Shown: positions 42,516 through 56,224, counted from the stretch's first letter. The stretch: DNA of 64,000 nucleotides from Microbacterium flavescens (GCF_018588945.1 NZ_JAFIWA010000004.1:272927-336926); one strand, 5' to 3'. Numbers and translations: made by a program. Notes: generated by a model from the sequence alone, not told the origin.

Positions 42516-43619
42516 TCAGGATGCCGCGCCCGCGGCGCCGCCGGACGAGTCGGTGCCCGTCGGCTTCGGCTTCTGCCCCTGCTTCTTGGCGCGCTGCTTG
42601 CTGACGGGCTGCTGACGCTTGGGGGCTGCGGCGCGAGCACGCTCGGCCTCTTCGTACAGTCGCTTCTGCTCGGCCAGGTACTTCTCCATCGGGACGACCT
42701 TGCCCGTCGCGTCGAGCGCCTTGCCCTTGCGTGCGAGGCGCTCCTCGCGCTCCTTGGCAGCCTCCGACCCGGGGGTCGGCATCTCGCGGATGACGAGGAA
42801 CTGCTGACCCATCGTCCACAGGTTCGAGACGAACCAGTAGATGACGACGCCGAGGGGGAAGAAGACTCCCGAGAAGACGAAGGCGAAGGGAAGCACCCAG
42901 AGCATGATCTTCTGCATCTGGTAGGCCTGGCCGGTCTTGGCCTCGGGGGAGAGGTTCTTCGAGATGATCTGCAGCTGGGTGAAGAACTGCGAAGCGATCA
43001 TCAGCACGACGAGCGTCGCGAGGATCGCGATCGCCGCGGTGTTGCCGGTGTTCACCGCGTCGATCAGCGTCTCGTGGAGCGACGCGACGCCGAACAGCTT
43101 CGCGTTGTAGAACTCCGCGGTGAGCTCGGCGTTGAGGAGTCCGACGCCGCCGACCTCGAGCCTGGCGTGCTTGCTGACGTCGTTGAGCACGCTGAACAGG
43201 GCGAAGAAAATCGGCATCTGCACGAGGAGCGGCAGACAGCTCGAAACGGGGGTGGTGCCGTGCTTCTTGTACAGGGCCATCGTCTCGCGGCTCATCGCCT
43301 CACGCGAGAGCTGATCGCGCTTGCCCTTGTACTTCTCCTGAACTTTTCGCAGTTCAGGGGCGATTTCCATCATCTTGCGCTGGCTCTTGATCTGCTTGAC
43401 GAAGAGCGGGATCAGGGCAGAGCGGACGACGATGACCAGGCCGACGATGGACAGCACCCACGTGATGCCGTCGGCCGCCGGAAGGCCGATGGCGGTGAAG
43501 AACCAGTGCCACGCGACAAGGACAGCCTCGACGGCCCACTTCAGGGGCCACAGGATGGTCCCGATCAGATCGAACCCTCCGGCGTCGGGTGCGGGGGCGG
43601 AGGCCAGTAGAAGATCCAT
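42516..43619 (-). CDS. yidC: Membrane protein insertase YidC
   Basis: YidC inserts and folds membrane proteins with or without Sec. It has 367 residues and about five membrane helices, with no large periplasmic domain, as in Gram-positive OxaI-type YidC. The core PVSSCLPLLVQMPIFFALFSVL, the long cytoplasmic coiled hairpin (IKSQRKMMEIAPELRKVQEKYKG) and the conserved QKIMLWVLPFAFVFSGVFFPLGVVIYW are visible. The C-terminus is basic (KKQGQKPKPTG). The gene follows yidD. Confidence 0.96.
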   Translation of the reverse strand: MDLLLASAPAPDAGGFDLIGTILWPLKWAVEAVLVAWHWFFTAIGLPAADGITWVLSIVGLVIVVRSALIPLFVKQIKSQRKMMEIAPELRKVQEKYKGKRDQLSREAMSRETMALYKKHGTTPVSSCLPLLVQMPIFFALFSVLNDVSKHARLEVGGVGLLNAELTAEFYNAKLFGVASLHETLIDAVNTGNTAAIAILATLVVLMIASQFFTQLQIISKNLSPEAKTGQAYQMQKIMLWVLPFAFVFSGVFFPLGVVIYWFVSNLWTMGQQFLVIREMPTPGSEAAKEREERLARKGKALDATGKVVPMEKYLAEQKRLYEEAERARAAAPKRQQPVSKQRAKKQGQKPKPTGTDSSGGAAGAAS

Positions 43620-43627
43620 GCGGAGGA

Positions 43628-43984
43628 TCAGTCCTTTCCAGAGGGGACAGGCACCACGAACCCGCGAGGGGTCAATGCATGCCGGAAGTTCGCGTGCGGC
43701 GGGACGTCATCGACGCCGCCCACCGCCCAGGGATGACAGCGGGCGAGTCGGGCCGCGGTGAGAGCCACGCCCTTCAGCGCGCCGTACTGCTGCACAGCAC
43801 CGACCGCGTACGCCGAGCACGACGGGTAGTACTTGCACACGTCGCCGTACGTGTGCGAGATGGTGGCGCGGTAGCCGTGCAGCAGCGCCAGCGCGGCGTT
43901 GCGGGGGAGGAGCGGCACAGCACGGAGTGAGTCGGATGCCTCGAAGTGGGCGTCGCCGAGAGCGTACGCCGGCAGCACGCTCAT
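43628..43984 (-). CDS. yidD: Membrane protein insertion efficiency factor YidD
   Basis: A 118-residue small membrane-associated factor that helps YidC. ATG 43984 (MSVLPAYALGDAH) shares a base region with the rnpA stop. Family pattern: LLHGYRATISHTYGDVCKYYPSCSAYAVGAVQQYG and LARCHPWAVGGVDDVP, with the three conserved cysteines. It lies 8 bp before yidC and directly after rnpA. Confidence 0.95.
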   Translation of the reverse strand: MSVLPAYALGDAHFEASDSLRAVPLLPRNAALALLHGYRATISHTYGDVCKYYPSCSAYAVGAVQQYGALKGVALTAARLARCHPWAVGGVDDVPPHANFRHALTPRGFVVPVPSGKD

Positions 43985-44316
43985 GCCGCCCTCCGAGCGA
44001 GGCATCGAGCGACCTCGTCGCGCAGCTCGCTGAACGGGGCGTTCGCGGCGCTCGGCAGAGCCCGGATCACGATGTCGCTGCCGTCGCGCACGGACGGCAG
44101 CGCTTCCGCGCACAACGCCTTGAGCCTGCGGCGGACCGTGTTGCGTACCACGGCGCCGCCCACCTGCCGGCTGACGATGAAACCGAACCGCGCCGGGCCA
44201 TCGGCCACGGCGCTGTTCACATAGGTCACGGTGTGCGTTCCGGCACACCGACGGCCCCGACGGACGACGGCCTTGTACTCCGCTCCGCGGGTGAGTCGGT
44301 TCGGCCTCGCCAGCAC
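43981..44316 (-). CDS. rnpA: Ribonuclease P protein component
   Basis: Protein subunit of RNase P, which matures tRNA 5' ends. It has 111 residues from GTG 44316 (VLARPNRLTRGAEYK); upstream in-frame codons overlap rpmH. Family features: FGFIVSRQVGGAVVRNTVRRRLKALC, the conserved RNR-like basic stretch that binds RNA. It lies 10 bp after rpmH and overlaps yidD by 4 bp. Confidence 0.95.
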   Translation of the reverse strand: MLARPNRLTRGAEYKAVVRRGRRCAGTHTVTYVNSAVADGPARFGFIVSRQVGGAVVRNTVRRRLKALCAEALPSVRDGSDIVIRALPSAANAPFSELRDEVARCLARRAA

Positions 44317-44326
44317 CGCTCGGGGG

Positions 44327-44464
44327 TCAGGCCGAGAGCTCGGTGCGGCCCTTGCCGCGACGAGCCGAGAGGATGGCACGGCCGGCGCGGGTGCGCATGC
44401 GGGCACGGAAGCCGTGCTTCTTGGCGCGACGGCGGTTGTTGGGCTGGAAGGTGCGCTTGCTCAT
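44327..44464 (-). CDS. rpmH: 50S ribosomal protein L34
   Basis: A 45-residue basic ribosomal protein too short to appear in a long-ORF search. Sequence starts [20 protein letters not shown] and ends with RTELSA, the canonical L34 pattern. It heads the minus-strand operon rpmH-rnpA-yidD-yidC-jag-rsmG and starts 310 bp from dnaA, so it faces the origin. Confidence 0.97.
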   Translation of the reverse strand: MSKRTFQPNNRRRAKKHGFRARMRTRAGRAILSARRGKGRTELSA

Positions 44465-44774
44465 GGGATCGCTTCCGGATCGGGTGTCACCGGGAGAATG
44501 AGACCGGAGACGCTACGTACAAAGGGACTGCCGCGAGGGCATAAGTCAACCGATTTAGGGTACGCCGGACTGACTGAGAACTCAAACCGAGCGCGACCGA
44601 CCGGACATTATCCCTGGGCGGGCACTTCGGTCCTGGCAACGACACACCCGCCCGATCTACAGTGGAGTTTGCTCCGGAGACGCCTGCGAACTAGCGTGGC
44701 TCCGGCAGTTATCCACAGGCCTGGCGCACTCGAAACGCGGCCTCCGGTGGAATCATCAACAACCCGGGGGGGCC
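44465..44774. other. rpmH-dnaA divergent intergenic region
   Basis: Shared promoter region of the rpmH operon and dnaA; no gene. One perfect DnaA box, TTATCCACA at 44709-44717, lies 58 bp before dnaA and probably mediates DnaA autoregulation. A short AT-rich patch (ATAAGTCAACCGATTTAGGG) lies at 44541-44560. Confidence 0.7.
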
Positions 44775-46223
44775 ATGTCACCGCACGAAGTTCCAGATGT
44801 CCCAGTCTGGTCAGCCGTGCTCGACGAGCTCATCCAGGACGAGCGGATCACCCCGCAGCTCCATGGCTTCCTGAGTCTCGCCGTGCCGCAGGGCGTAATG
44901 GGCGGAACCCTCTACCTCGACGTCCCCAACGACCTCACCGCCGCCCAGTTCACCAAGCGCATGCGCACTCCGATCATGGAAGCGCTCGCCAAGGTCGACC
45001 AGGACGACACCCAGCGCGCCGGCACGTTCCGCGTGGTGGTCAACCCCGAGCTCGTCGACGCGCACCTCACGGCCCCGATCCCCGTCCAGTCATCGGCGCA
45101 GCCGATGTCGCAGCCGGCCCCCGCGCCGACCGCGGTTCTGCACGCGCAGCGTGAGGACGCTCCGGATGCCGCATCCGCCGCCTCCCGCAGCGACACGCGA
45201 CTCAACCCGAAGTACACCTTCGACAACTTCGTCATCGGGCAGTCGAACCGGTTCGCGCATGCCGCCGCGGTCGCAGTGGCGGAGGCGCCGGCCAAGGCGT
45301 ACAACCCGCTGTTCATCTACGGCGACTCGGGCCTCGGCAAGACCCACCTGCTCCACGCCATCGGCGACTACGCGATGAGCCTGTACTCCGGCATCCGCGT
45401 ACGGTACGTGTCGAGCGAGGAGTTCACGAACGACTTCATCAACTCGATCGCCAACAACCGCGGTTCGGCCTTCCAGGCGCGCTACCGCGATGTCGACATC
45501 CTCCTGATCGACGACATCCAGTTCCTGCAGGGACGCGCCGAAACGCAGGAAGCCTTCTTCCACACGTTCAACACGCTGCACGACCACGACAAGCAGGTCG
45601 TGATCACCAGCGATGTCCCGCCGAAGCACCTGACGGGCTTCGAGGACCGCATGCGCAGCCGCTTCGAATGGGGCCTCATCACCGACGTGCAGGCGCCCGA
45701 CCTCGAGACCCGCATCGCCATCCTCCGCAAGAAGGCGCAGAGCGAGCGGCTGCATATTCCGGACGAGGTGCTCGAGTACATCGCCACCGTGGTGTCGTCG
45801 AACATCCGCGAGCTCGAGGGCGCACTCATCCGCGTGTCGGCATTCGCCAGCCTGAACCGCTCGACACTCGATATGTCGCTCGCCCAGACGGTGCTGCGCG
45901 ACATCGTCGACCAGGATGACGCGAACGTCATCTCGCCGACCGACATCATCACGGCCACGGCCGCCTACTTCAAGCTCACCGTCGACGACCTGTACGGTTC
46001 GAGCCGCTCCCAGTCGGTGGCGACGGCTCGCCAGATCGCCATGTACCTCTGCCGTGAGCGCACCAGCCTCTCCCTCCCGAAGATCGGCCAGCTGTTCGGC
46101 AACCGCGATCACACGACCGTGATGTACGCCTACAAGAAGATCAGCGATCTCATGAAAGAGCGCCGGTCGATCTACAACCAGGTCTCCGAGATCACCGCTC
46201 AGCTGGGTCGCAACGGCCGCTGA
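44775..46223 (+). CDS. dnaA: Chromosomal replication initiator protein DnaA
   Basis: DnaA binds TTATCCACA boxes and melts the origin. It has 482 residues. Domain I (residues 1-85) and a Pro/Gln linker are followed by AAA+ domain [13 protein letters not shown], Walker [12 protein letters not shown], Walker [10 protein letters not shown], sensor VVITSDVPP, and [13 protein letters not shown]. Domain IV has the DnaA signature [16 protein letters not shown]. It is transcribed rightward with dnaN. Confidence 0.97.
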   Translation: MSPHEVPDVPVWSAVLDELIQDERITPQLHGFLSLAVPQGVMGGTLYLDVPNDLTAAQFTKRMRTPIMEALAKVDQDDTQRAGTFRVVVNPELVDAHLTAPIPVQSSAQPMSQPAPAPTAVLHAQREDAPDAASAASRSDTRLNPKYTFDNFVIGQSNRFAHAAAVAVAEAPAKAYNPLFIYGDSGLGKTHLLHAIGDYAMSLYSGIRVRYVSSEEFTNDFINSIANNRGSAFQARYRDVDILLIDDIQFLQGRAETQEAFFHTFNTLHDHDKQVVITSDVPPKHLTGFEDRMRSRFEWGLITDVQAPDLETRIAILRKKAQSERLHIPDEVLEYIATVVSSNIRELEGALIRVSAFASLNRSTLDMSLAQTVLRDIVDQDDANVISPTDIITATAAYFKLTVDDLYGSSRSQSVATARQIAMYLCRERTSLSLPKIGQLFGNRDHTTVMYAYKKISDLMKERRSIYNQVSEITAQLGRNGR

Positions 46224-46650
46224 TCCGGCGTGCGGTCATATGCCGCAAGAAGTGCTTGACACCCGCCGGAGGCAGGGCCATTATTCGCGTTCTTCACAGT
46301 GTGGAAAACCTGTGGATAACTCCACAGCCCTGCGGAAACGCTGTGGGCGACGGGCACGTGCCTGTGGATGAATGTCGAAACACCTCGCGCCGCGCTCGAC
46401 CTCTCCGCTCCGCCCTCCGCAGCCGTTCCACATCTCACAAAGATGTGATTCCCATCTGCCGACTGGGATCGGCTGAGTTGTCCACAGTTTCCACAGCCGT
46501 TAACACCATGACAAGAAGTATTTATAGATCTCCCGTTCGATCACCTTGACGGTGGAAAGAGCGGTGGACGGATGCTCGTCCCGTGAAGGACTGGCATCGG
46601 CACGCCCTGCCACTAGCATTGGAGGCCCAACCGCAGTCGAGGGAGCATCC
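46224..46650. other. Replication origin (oriC), dnaA-dnaN intergenic region
   Basis: No gene. DnaA boxes: TGTGGATAA (46311-46319, perfect), TGTGGATGA (46363-46371), TTGTCCACA (46478-46486, actinobacterial form) and GTTTCCACA (46487-46495), with TGTGGAAAA at 46300. An AT-rich stretch around 46499-46535 (GTTAACACC, AGTATTTATAGATC) is the likely unwinding element. Location and composition match actinobacterial oriC. Confidence 0.85.
46256..46284 (+). promoter_or_regulatory. Candidate promoter in oriC
   Basis: TTGACA at 46256 and CATTAT at 46279, 17 bp apart. It could drive dnaN or an origin transcript; the -10 matches four of six bases. Confidence 0.3.
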
Positions 46651-47802
46651 GTGAAGTTCCACGTCAATCGCGATGTGTTCAGCGAAGCCGTGTCATTCGT
46701 CGTCAAGCTCCTGCCGCAGCGAAACCCGCAGCCGATTCTCGCGGGCGTGCTGATCGAGGCATCCGACGCGGGTCTGTCGCTGGCAGCCTTCGACTACGAG
46801 GCATCCGCTCGCACGACCATCGAAGCCACCGTCGATGAGCCGGGCACGATCCTCGTCCACGGCCGTCTGCTCTCCGAGATCGCGAGCCGGCTGCCCAACG
46901 CCCCCATCCAGATCGAAGTGGATGACGACGGCGGCATCCTGCTCAGCTGCGGGTCGGCGCGCTTCACGCTCTCGTCCATGCCGGTGCAGGAGTACCCGGC
47001 GATCCCCGAGGTCACCGGCGACTCCGGGCTCGTGCCGTCGGAGGACTTCGCGACTGCGATCGCGCAGGTGGCCTTCGCCGCGTCGCGCGACGATGTGACC
47101 CCGGTCCTCACGGGCGTGCAGCTCGAGGTCTCGGGCACGGGGCTCAGCCTCGTCGCGACCGACCGTTACCGCGTCGCGCTCCGCGAGATCCCGTGGGACG
47201 GCGGCGGCACGGCATCCGAGGAGTCGACGACGGCGCTGGTTCCGGCCCGCACGCTGACCGAGGTCGGCAAGACCTTCGCGCACGGCGGCGACATCTCGAT
47301 CGCATTCTCCGGCTCGGGCGACCGCGAGATCATCGCGTTCACCGCGGGCAACAAGACCGTCACCTCGCTGCTCATCAAGGGCAACTTCCCGCCGGTCCGC
47401 CGGCTGTTCCCCGAGGCGACCGAGCACCACGCCGTGGTGAACACCGCTGAGCTCGCCGAGGCCGTGCGCCGTGTGTCGCTCGTGCTCGACCGGTCCGCGC
47501 CGCTGCGGTTCACGTTCACGACCGACAGTGTGTCGATGGATGCCTCGGGCACGGAGCAGGCGCGTGCGACGGAGTCGGTCGATGCCAACCTCGTCGGCGA
47601 GGACGTGACGCTCGGTCTCAACCCGCAGTATCTCCTCGAGTCGCTGAGCGCGGTGAAGAGCGAGTTCGTCCGCATCACGTTCACGTCGAGCGACAACGCG
47701 AACAAGCTCAGCCCGGTGCTCATCACGCCGCAGACGTCGGTCGACAAGGCCGGCGCCGACTCGTTCCGCTACCTGCTGCAGCCCAACCTGCTCCTGCGCT
47801 GA
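46651..47802 (+). CDS. dnaN: DNA polymerase III beta sliding clamp
   Basis: The beta clamp tethers polymerase III to DNA. It has 383 residues from GTG 46651 (VKFHVNRDVFSEAV), which follows GAGGGAGC. Three clamp domains: LAGVLIEASDAGLSLAAFDYE, ATDRYRVALREIPW, and PVLITPQTSVDKAGADSFRYLLQPNLLLR, the C-terminal motif. The gnd gene often found between dnaN and recF in actinobacteria is absent; a 221-bp gap with a family A repeat replaces it. Confidence 0.97.
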   Translation: MKFHVNRDVFSEAVSFVVKLLPQRNPQPILAGVLIEASDAGLSLAAFDYEASARTTIEATVDEPGTILVHGRLLSEIASRLPNAPIQIEVDDDGGILLSCGSARFTLSSMPVQEYPAIPEVTGDSGLVPSEDFATAIAQVAFAASRDDVTPVLTGVQLEVSGTGLSLVATDRYRVALREIPWDGGGTASEESTTALVPARTLTEVGKTFAHGGDISIAFSGSGDREIIAFTAGNKTVTSLLIKGNFPPVRRLFPEATEHHAVVNTAELAEAVRRVSLVLDRSAPLRFTFTTDSVSMDASGTEQARATESVDANLVGEDVTLGLNPQYLLESLSAVKSEFVRITFTSSDNANKLSPVLITPQTSVDKAGADSFRYLLQPNLLLR

Positions 47803-47826
47803 TTCACCCATCCCCGACGGGCGACG

Positions 47827-47857
47827 CGTTTCGTCTCGCTTCGCTCGCTCAACGACC
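47827..47857 (-). repeat. Family A repeat between dnaN and recF
   Basis: Full-length copy 24 bp after the dnaN stop, beginning CGTTTCGTCTCGCTTCGCTC. Nothing else recognisable lies in the 47803-48023 gap. Confidence 0.88.
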
Positions 47858-48023
47858 CGGGTGTGAGGAGCTGAGCGGAGCGGGATCGTCCGGAGAGCGC
47901 GCGGGCTCGGGACTGGCGGGCGCCGACGCCGAAGGCGACGCCGCGGGTAAGCGCGCCGGAGGACGATCTCGCGCAGCGGTCCTCGACGACCAGGACGTCG
48001 CCCCCGCTCACTAGGCTTGACCG

Positions 48024-49181
48024 GTGATCGTGGAGCAGCTGAGTCTCGTCGACTTCCGCAACTACGCGGTCGCCGACGTCACCCTGGCTCCCGGTCCGAA
48101 CGTCTTCGTCGGCCGCAACGGTCAGGGCAAGACCAATCTCGCCGAGGCGATCGGATTCTTTGCCACGCTCGGCTCGCACCGGGTCTCCAATGACGCGCCG
48201 ATGGTGCGCGACGGAGCGGATGCCGCGATCATCCGTGCGCGTCTGTCCCACGGCGACCGGCGGGTCATGCTCGAGGTGCAGCTGAACCGCCAGGGTTCGA
48301 ACAAGGCGCGGGTCAACGGCGCGCCGGTCAAGCCGGCGGAACTGCCACGCTACGCCCAGGTCGTGCTCTTCGCCCCGGAAGACCTGCAGATCGTCCGCGG
48401 GGATCCGTCGTCGCGGCGTCGGTTCGCCGACCAGCTGCTGATCCAGCGGGCGCCGCGGATGGCGGGTGTGCTGGCCGACTACGAGCGCGTCCTGAAGCAG
48501 CGCACCGCTCTCCTCAAGTCGGCGAAGGCGCGAGGAGTGCGCGGCGACGCGCTGACCACGCTCGACGTGTGGGACGACAAGCTCGTCTCGCTCGGCACGG
48601 AGGTCATCGAGGCACGCCTGGGCCTGGCGGCCGATCTCGCCCAGCCCCTTGCGGCGGCCTATGCGGCCATCGCCGGCGCCGACCACCGTCCCGAGGCGAC
48701 GTGGGCGCTGTCGGTGACCGGGGGCGATCCGGAGGAAGGGGCGGACGCGCCCGTGGCCGAGGCATCCGGCTCCCGCATCGGGGACCTCTTCCGCCAGGCT
48801 CTGGCCGCACGCCGCAGCGCCGAGCTGGATCGCGGGCTCACGCTGGTGGGGCCCCACCGCGACGACCTCGTGCTTCGAGTCCGCGAGCTGCCGGTCAAGG
48901 GCTACGCATCGCACGGTGAGTCGTGGTCCGTGGCACTCTCCCTGCGGCTGGCCTCGGCCGAGCTGCTGCGCGCCGAGTCGCGGCTCGGCGATCCTGTCCT
49001 CATCCTCGACGACGTCTTCGCCGAACTCGACGCCGATCGCCGTGCGCGGCTGGCGCAGCTCGCCGGCGGCTACGAGCAGGTCGTCGTGACCGCCGCCGTC
49101 GAGGAGGACGTCCCCACAGCACTGCGCGCGCGGATCGTGCGCGTCGAGGCGGGCACGATCCTGGAGGAAGCGGATGCTTGA
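48024..49181 (+). CDS. recF: DNA repair/recombination ATPase RecF
   Basis: RecF helps load RecA at gaps. It has 385 residues from GTG 48024. SMC-like ATPase motifs: Walker A VGRNGQGKTNLAEAIG, signature LSLRLASAELL, Walker B DPVLILDDVFAELD. The N-terminal LSLVDFRNYA is typical. It overlaps dciA by 8 bp. Confidence 0.95.
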   Translation: MIVEQLSLVDFRNYAVADVTLAPGPNVFVGRNGQGKTNLAEAIGFFATLGSHRVSNDAPMVRDGADAAIIRARLSHGDRRVMLEVQLNRQGSNKARVNGAPVKPAELPRYAQVVLFAPEDLQIVRGDPSSRRRFADQLLIQRAPRMAGVLADYERVLKQRTALLKSAKARGVRGDALTTLDVWDDKLVSLGTEVIEARLGLAADLAQPLAAAYAAIAGADHRPEATWALSVTGGDPEEGADAPVAEASGSRIGDLFRQALAARRSAELDRGLTLVGPHRDDLVLRVRELPVKGYASHGESWSVALSLRLASAELLRAESRLGDPVLILDDVFAELDADRRARLAQLAGGYEQVVVTAAVEEDVPTALRARIVRVEAGTILEEADA

Positions 49182-49701
49182 TCCCGACGCGCGCGCCGAG
49201 GGCGAGGCATCCGCTCCCGCCGGAGGCACGGTTCCCGAGACCGTCGCGACCTACCTGCGCCTGCGCGGTCTGGAGCCGTCGGCGCGGTCGTTCCGCAAGC
49301 GCCGGCGCCGCGTGGCCGACGACGAGAACGCCCCGTTCACCCCGGGTCGCGACCCCCGCGGCGTCGGCGACGTGCTCTCCGCACTCACCCGCGAGGCCGG
49401 ATGGGACAAGGAACTCGCGCGCGAGGACGTCGTGCGCGCGTGGTCGGACGTGGCGGGTGAGGACACCGCGGGGCACACCCGGCCGGTCGCGTTCTCGGAG
49501 GGCACGCTCACCGTTCAGGCGGACTCCACGGCGTGGGCCAAGCAGCTTCAGCTCATGCGTGCGCACATCCTGTCGGAGATCGTCCGCCGCTTCCCGGATG
49601 CGGGGGTCGATGCAATCCGTTTCATAGGGCCGGACGTCCCCTCCTGGAAATGGGGTCCCAGAACGATTCCAGGGCGTGGCCCGCGCGATACCTACGGCTG
49701 A
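49174..49701 (+). CDS. DciA-type helicase-loading protein (DUF721)
   Basis: A 175-residue protein of the DUF721/DciA family, the ancestral loader of DnaB in bacteria without DnaC or DnaI. ATG 49174 overlaps recF by 8 bp (ATGCTTGA). DciA domain: VGDVLSALTREAGWDKELAREDVVRAWSDVAGEDTAGHTRPVAFSEGTLTVQADSTAWAKQLQL. A disordered N-terminus with KRRRRVADDE precedes it, and a PSWKWGPR tail follows. Its client DnaB is encoded at 10 kb in the same window. Confidence 0.92.
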   Translation: MLDPDARAEGEASAPAGGTVPETVATYLRLRGLEPSARSFRKRRRRVADDENAPFTPGRDPRGVGDVLSALTREAGWDKELAREDVVRAWSDVAGEDTAGHTRPVAFSEGTLTVQADSTAWAKQLQLMRAHILSEIVRRFPDAGVDAIRFIGPDVPSWKWGPRTIPGRGPRDTYG

Positions 49702-49820
49702 GCCACGTCAGATATCGTCCGGAAGGATTTCATCGCGCCACAGGGGCGCAGAACCTCCGCGCGGCGGGTCTGGCTTGATAGACTGTCAGGGCCCCCGCCG
49801 ATTGATCTGGAGCGCCCTGA

Positions 49821-51863
<2,043 letters not shown>

Positions 51864-51864
51864 A

Positions 51865-51917
51865 CGTTTCGTCTCGGCGACCCCCCGGTCGTTGAGCGAG
51901 CGCAGCGAGACGAAACG
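51865..51917. repeat. Family A repeat and inverted half-copy between gyrB and gyrA
   Basis: CGTTTCGTCTCG (51865-51876) is the reverse complement of CGAGACGAAACG (51906-51917), which closes a full copy at 51887-51917. The 12-bp arms can form a hairpin with a 29-base loop 2 bp after the gyrB stop. Confidence 0.88.
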
Positions 51918-51937
51918 ACACGAAGAGAGACACGCGA

Positions 51938-54492
<2,555 letters not shown>

Positions 54493-54496
<4 letters not shown>

Positions 54497-54897
54497 GCAC
54501 CGTAGCCGACAAGCTCGCCAAGAAGTCCACCCACCGCACCTCTGCCAAGCAGGTCCGCCTGCGCCTGGTGTACATCGACTTCTGGTCGGCTGTGAAGCTG
54601 TCGTTCCTTGCCGCCATCGCGATCGCGGTCGTGACGGTGGTCTCGTTCGTGCTCGTCTTCCTCGTCGTGCAGACGACCGGCCTCATCACGCGAGCGGACG
54701 AGTTCTTCGGCAACTTCACCGACGGCACCATCCTGCTCTCGAACTTCGTCAGCCTGCCTCAGGTGCTCGCCTTCTCGGCGATCGTGGCGATCCTGAACCT
54801 CGTCGTGGTGACGGTGCTCGGCGCGGTCCTGGCCGGCATCTACAACCTGGCGGTCAAGGTGACCGGCGGCCTGCTCGTCGGCTTCACCTCCAACTGA
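54493..54897 (+). CDS. DUF3566 membrane protein
   Basis: A 134-residue membrane protein conserved downstream of gyrA in actinobacteria. Two or three hydrophobic segments: [25 protein letters not shown] (about 36-60), [23 protein letters not shown] (about 92-115), after a basic N-terminus ([21 protein letters not shown]). Function unknown. ATGA overlap with gyrA couples translation. Confidence 0.92.
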
Positions 54898-54912
54898 CGT
54901 CGCTTCACGGAA

Positions 54913-54937
54913 CGGGCTCGATCACCGATCGGGCCCG
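54913..54937 (+). terminator. Hairpin after the gyrase operon
   Basis: CGGGCTCGATC pairs with GATCGGGCCCG (one G-U pair) around ACC, followed by CTTCTG. It separates the gyrase operon from the tRNA genes. Confidence 0.7.
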
Positions 54938-55023
54938 CTTCTGCGTCCCGACCCGATTCGTGAAAACCGCCCACGTCGGGTAAAGTCTCTGAGGTTGATC
55001 GACGTGAAAGCGTCGCAGCAGAC

Positions 55024-55097
55024 GGGGCTATAGCTCAGGCGGTTAGAGCGCTTCACTGATAATGAAGAGGTCCCAGGTTCAAGTCCTGGTAGCCCCA
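55024..55097 (+). tRNA. tRNA-Ile (GAT)
   Basis: 74-nt cloverleaf. Acceptor GGGGCTA pairs with TAGCCCC, D-arm GCTC...GAGC, anticodon stem CTTCA/TGAAG with loop CTGATAA giving anticodon GAT, T-arm with GGTTCAAGTCC. The discriminator is A, and the genome continues CCG, so the CCA end is not encoded. Confidence 0.97.
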
Positions 55098-55114
55098 CCG
55101 AAACACACAGCCCC

Positions 55115-55187
55115 GGGGCCTTAGCTCAGTTGGTAGAGCGCCTGCTTTGCAAGCAGGATGTCAGGAGTTCGAATCTCCTAGGCTCCA
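55115..55187 (+). tRNA. tRNA-Ala (TGC)
   Basis: 73-nt cloverleaf. Acceptor GGGGCCT/AGGCTCC, D-arm GCTC...GAGC, anticodon stem CCTGC/GCAGG with loop TTTGCAA giving anticodon TGC, T-arm with GTTCGAATC. The genome continues CA after discriminator A; the full CCA is not encoded. Confidence 0.97.
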
Positions 55188-55193
55188 CAGTCC

Positions 55194-55220
55194 AAGGACC
55201 GGCCCGAAGGGCCGGTCCTT
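55194..55220 (+). terminator. Terminator after the tRNA pair
   Basis: AAGGACCGGCCC pairs with GGGCCGGTCCTT around GAA, followed by TCTCC. A perfect 12-bp stem. The 208-bp gap downstream to 55428 shows no further feature. Confidence 0.88.
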
Positions 55221-55428
55221 TCTCCATCTCCAGCGCCCTCGGAAAGCGTTTGTCGAGAACGTCCCCCAATCGGTGGACATTGTGTAGGACTTATACAAGT
55301 TCGATCCTCGACGTGCACGCGGATCTCCGGCCACGACGACAGCATCCGCGCGCCCGCCCTCCGACCGGCGATAGACCTTCCTCACGAACTTGGGGGCAAC
55401 CGATTGTTCGACTGGGAAGGGGAATCAC

Positions 55429-56166
55429 ATGTATTGGTCATGGATGAGACTCGCGGCGGCTGCTGTGGCGCTGTCCGGCGTGGCCGCCGGCTACATCGTC
55501 AACGTCGACCGCGCCACCCGGCAGGGCCAGGACCTCGCGGTCGTCCTCGCGAACTACTTCAGCATGTTCACCATCGTCTCGACGATGATGGCCGTCGCCG
55601 CTCTCGCATCGGCCGCGGCGTGGGCGCGGCTGCATCCGGACGCGGAGCGTGAACCTCTCGGCATCGCGCTCGTGATGGGGATCGTCACGGCACCGATGCT
55701 GCTGCTCGGCGTGGTGTACAACGTGCTGCTCCGGGGCGGCCCGAGCGGAGCTGCCCTCGGGGACTCGGCGGGCATCGCCATGCTCGACACCTTCGCGATC
55801 GAGGTGCTCCACGTGGTGCTGCCGCTGTACTTCCTCGCGGATCTGCTGTTCGCGAGCAAGCGGCGCGGCCTGCCGTGGTGGGGCCTGGCGGTGATCCTCG
55901 CGTATCCGGTCCTCTGGCTGATGCACACGATGATCCGCGGGGAGTTCGTCGCCGACCCGTCCGGTGCGGCGCCGTACTGGTACCCCTACCCCTTCCTCGA
56001 TCCGCACGGTGCCGGCGGGTGGGGATCGGCACTGATCTATATCGTCGGCATCTTCATCGCCTTCGTCGTGATCGGCGCGGGCATCGTCGCGCTCGACCGT
56101 CATCGCGACCGGCGCCGCTCGCGTCGTGCCTCCTCGGCTCCGCCGATCGGCGCAGTCCGGGTGTGA
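55429..56166 (+). CDS. Pr6Pr family membrane protein
   Basis: A 245-residue protein with about six membrane helices. ATG 55429 (MYWSWMRLAAA) follows GGAAGGGGAA. Pr6Pr features: ANYFSMFTIVSTMMAVAAL in helix 2, HVVLPLYFLADLLF, WWGLAVILAYPVLWLMHTMIRG, and YWYPYPFLDPHGAGGWGS. The family is widespread in actinobacteria and has no assigned function. A basic C-terminal tail ends the protein. Confidence 0.9.
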   Translation: MYWSWMRLAAAAVALSGVAAGYIVNVDRATRQGQDLAVVLANYFSMFTIVSTMMAVAALASAAAWARLHPDAEREPLGIALVMGIVTAPMLLLGVVYNVLLRGGPSGAALGDSAGIAMLDTFAIEVLHVVLPLYFLADLLFASKRRGLPWWGLAVILAYPVLWLMHTMIRGEFVADPSGAAPYWYPYPFLDPHGAGGWGSALIYIVGIFIAFVVIGAGIVALDRHRDRRRSRRASSAPPIGAVRV

Positions 56167-56224
56167 CCTCGCGGCCGGCGATCCCCTCCCTCGGCAGGGC
56201 GGGGATCGCCGGTTAGGGTGAAGC

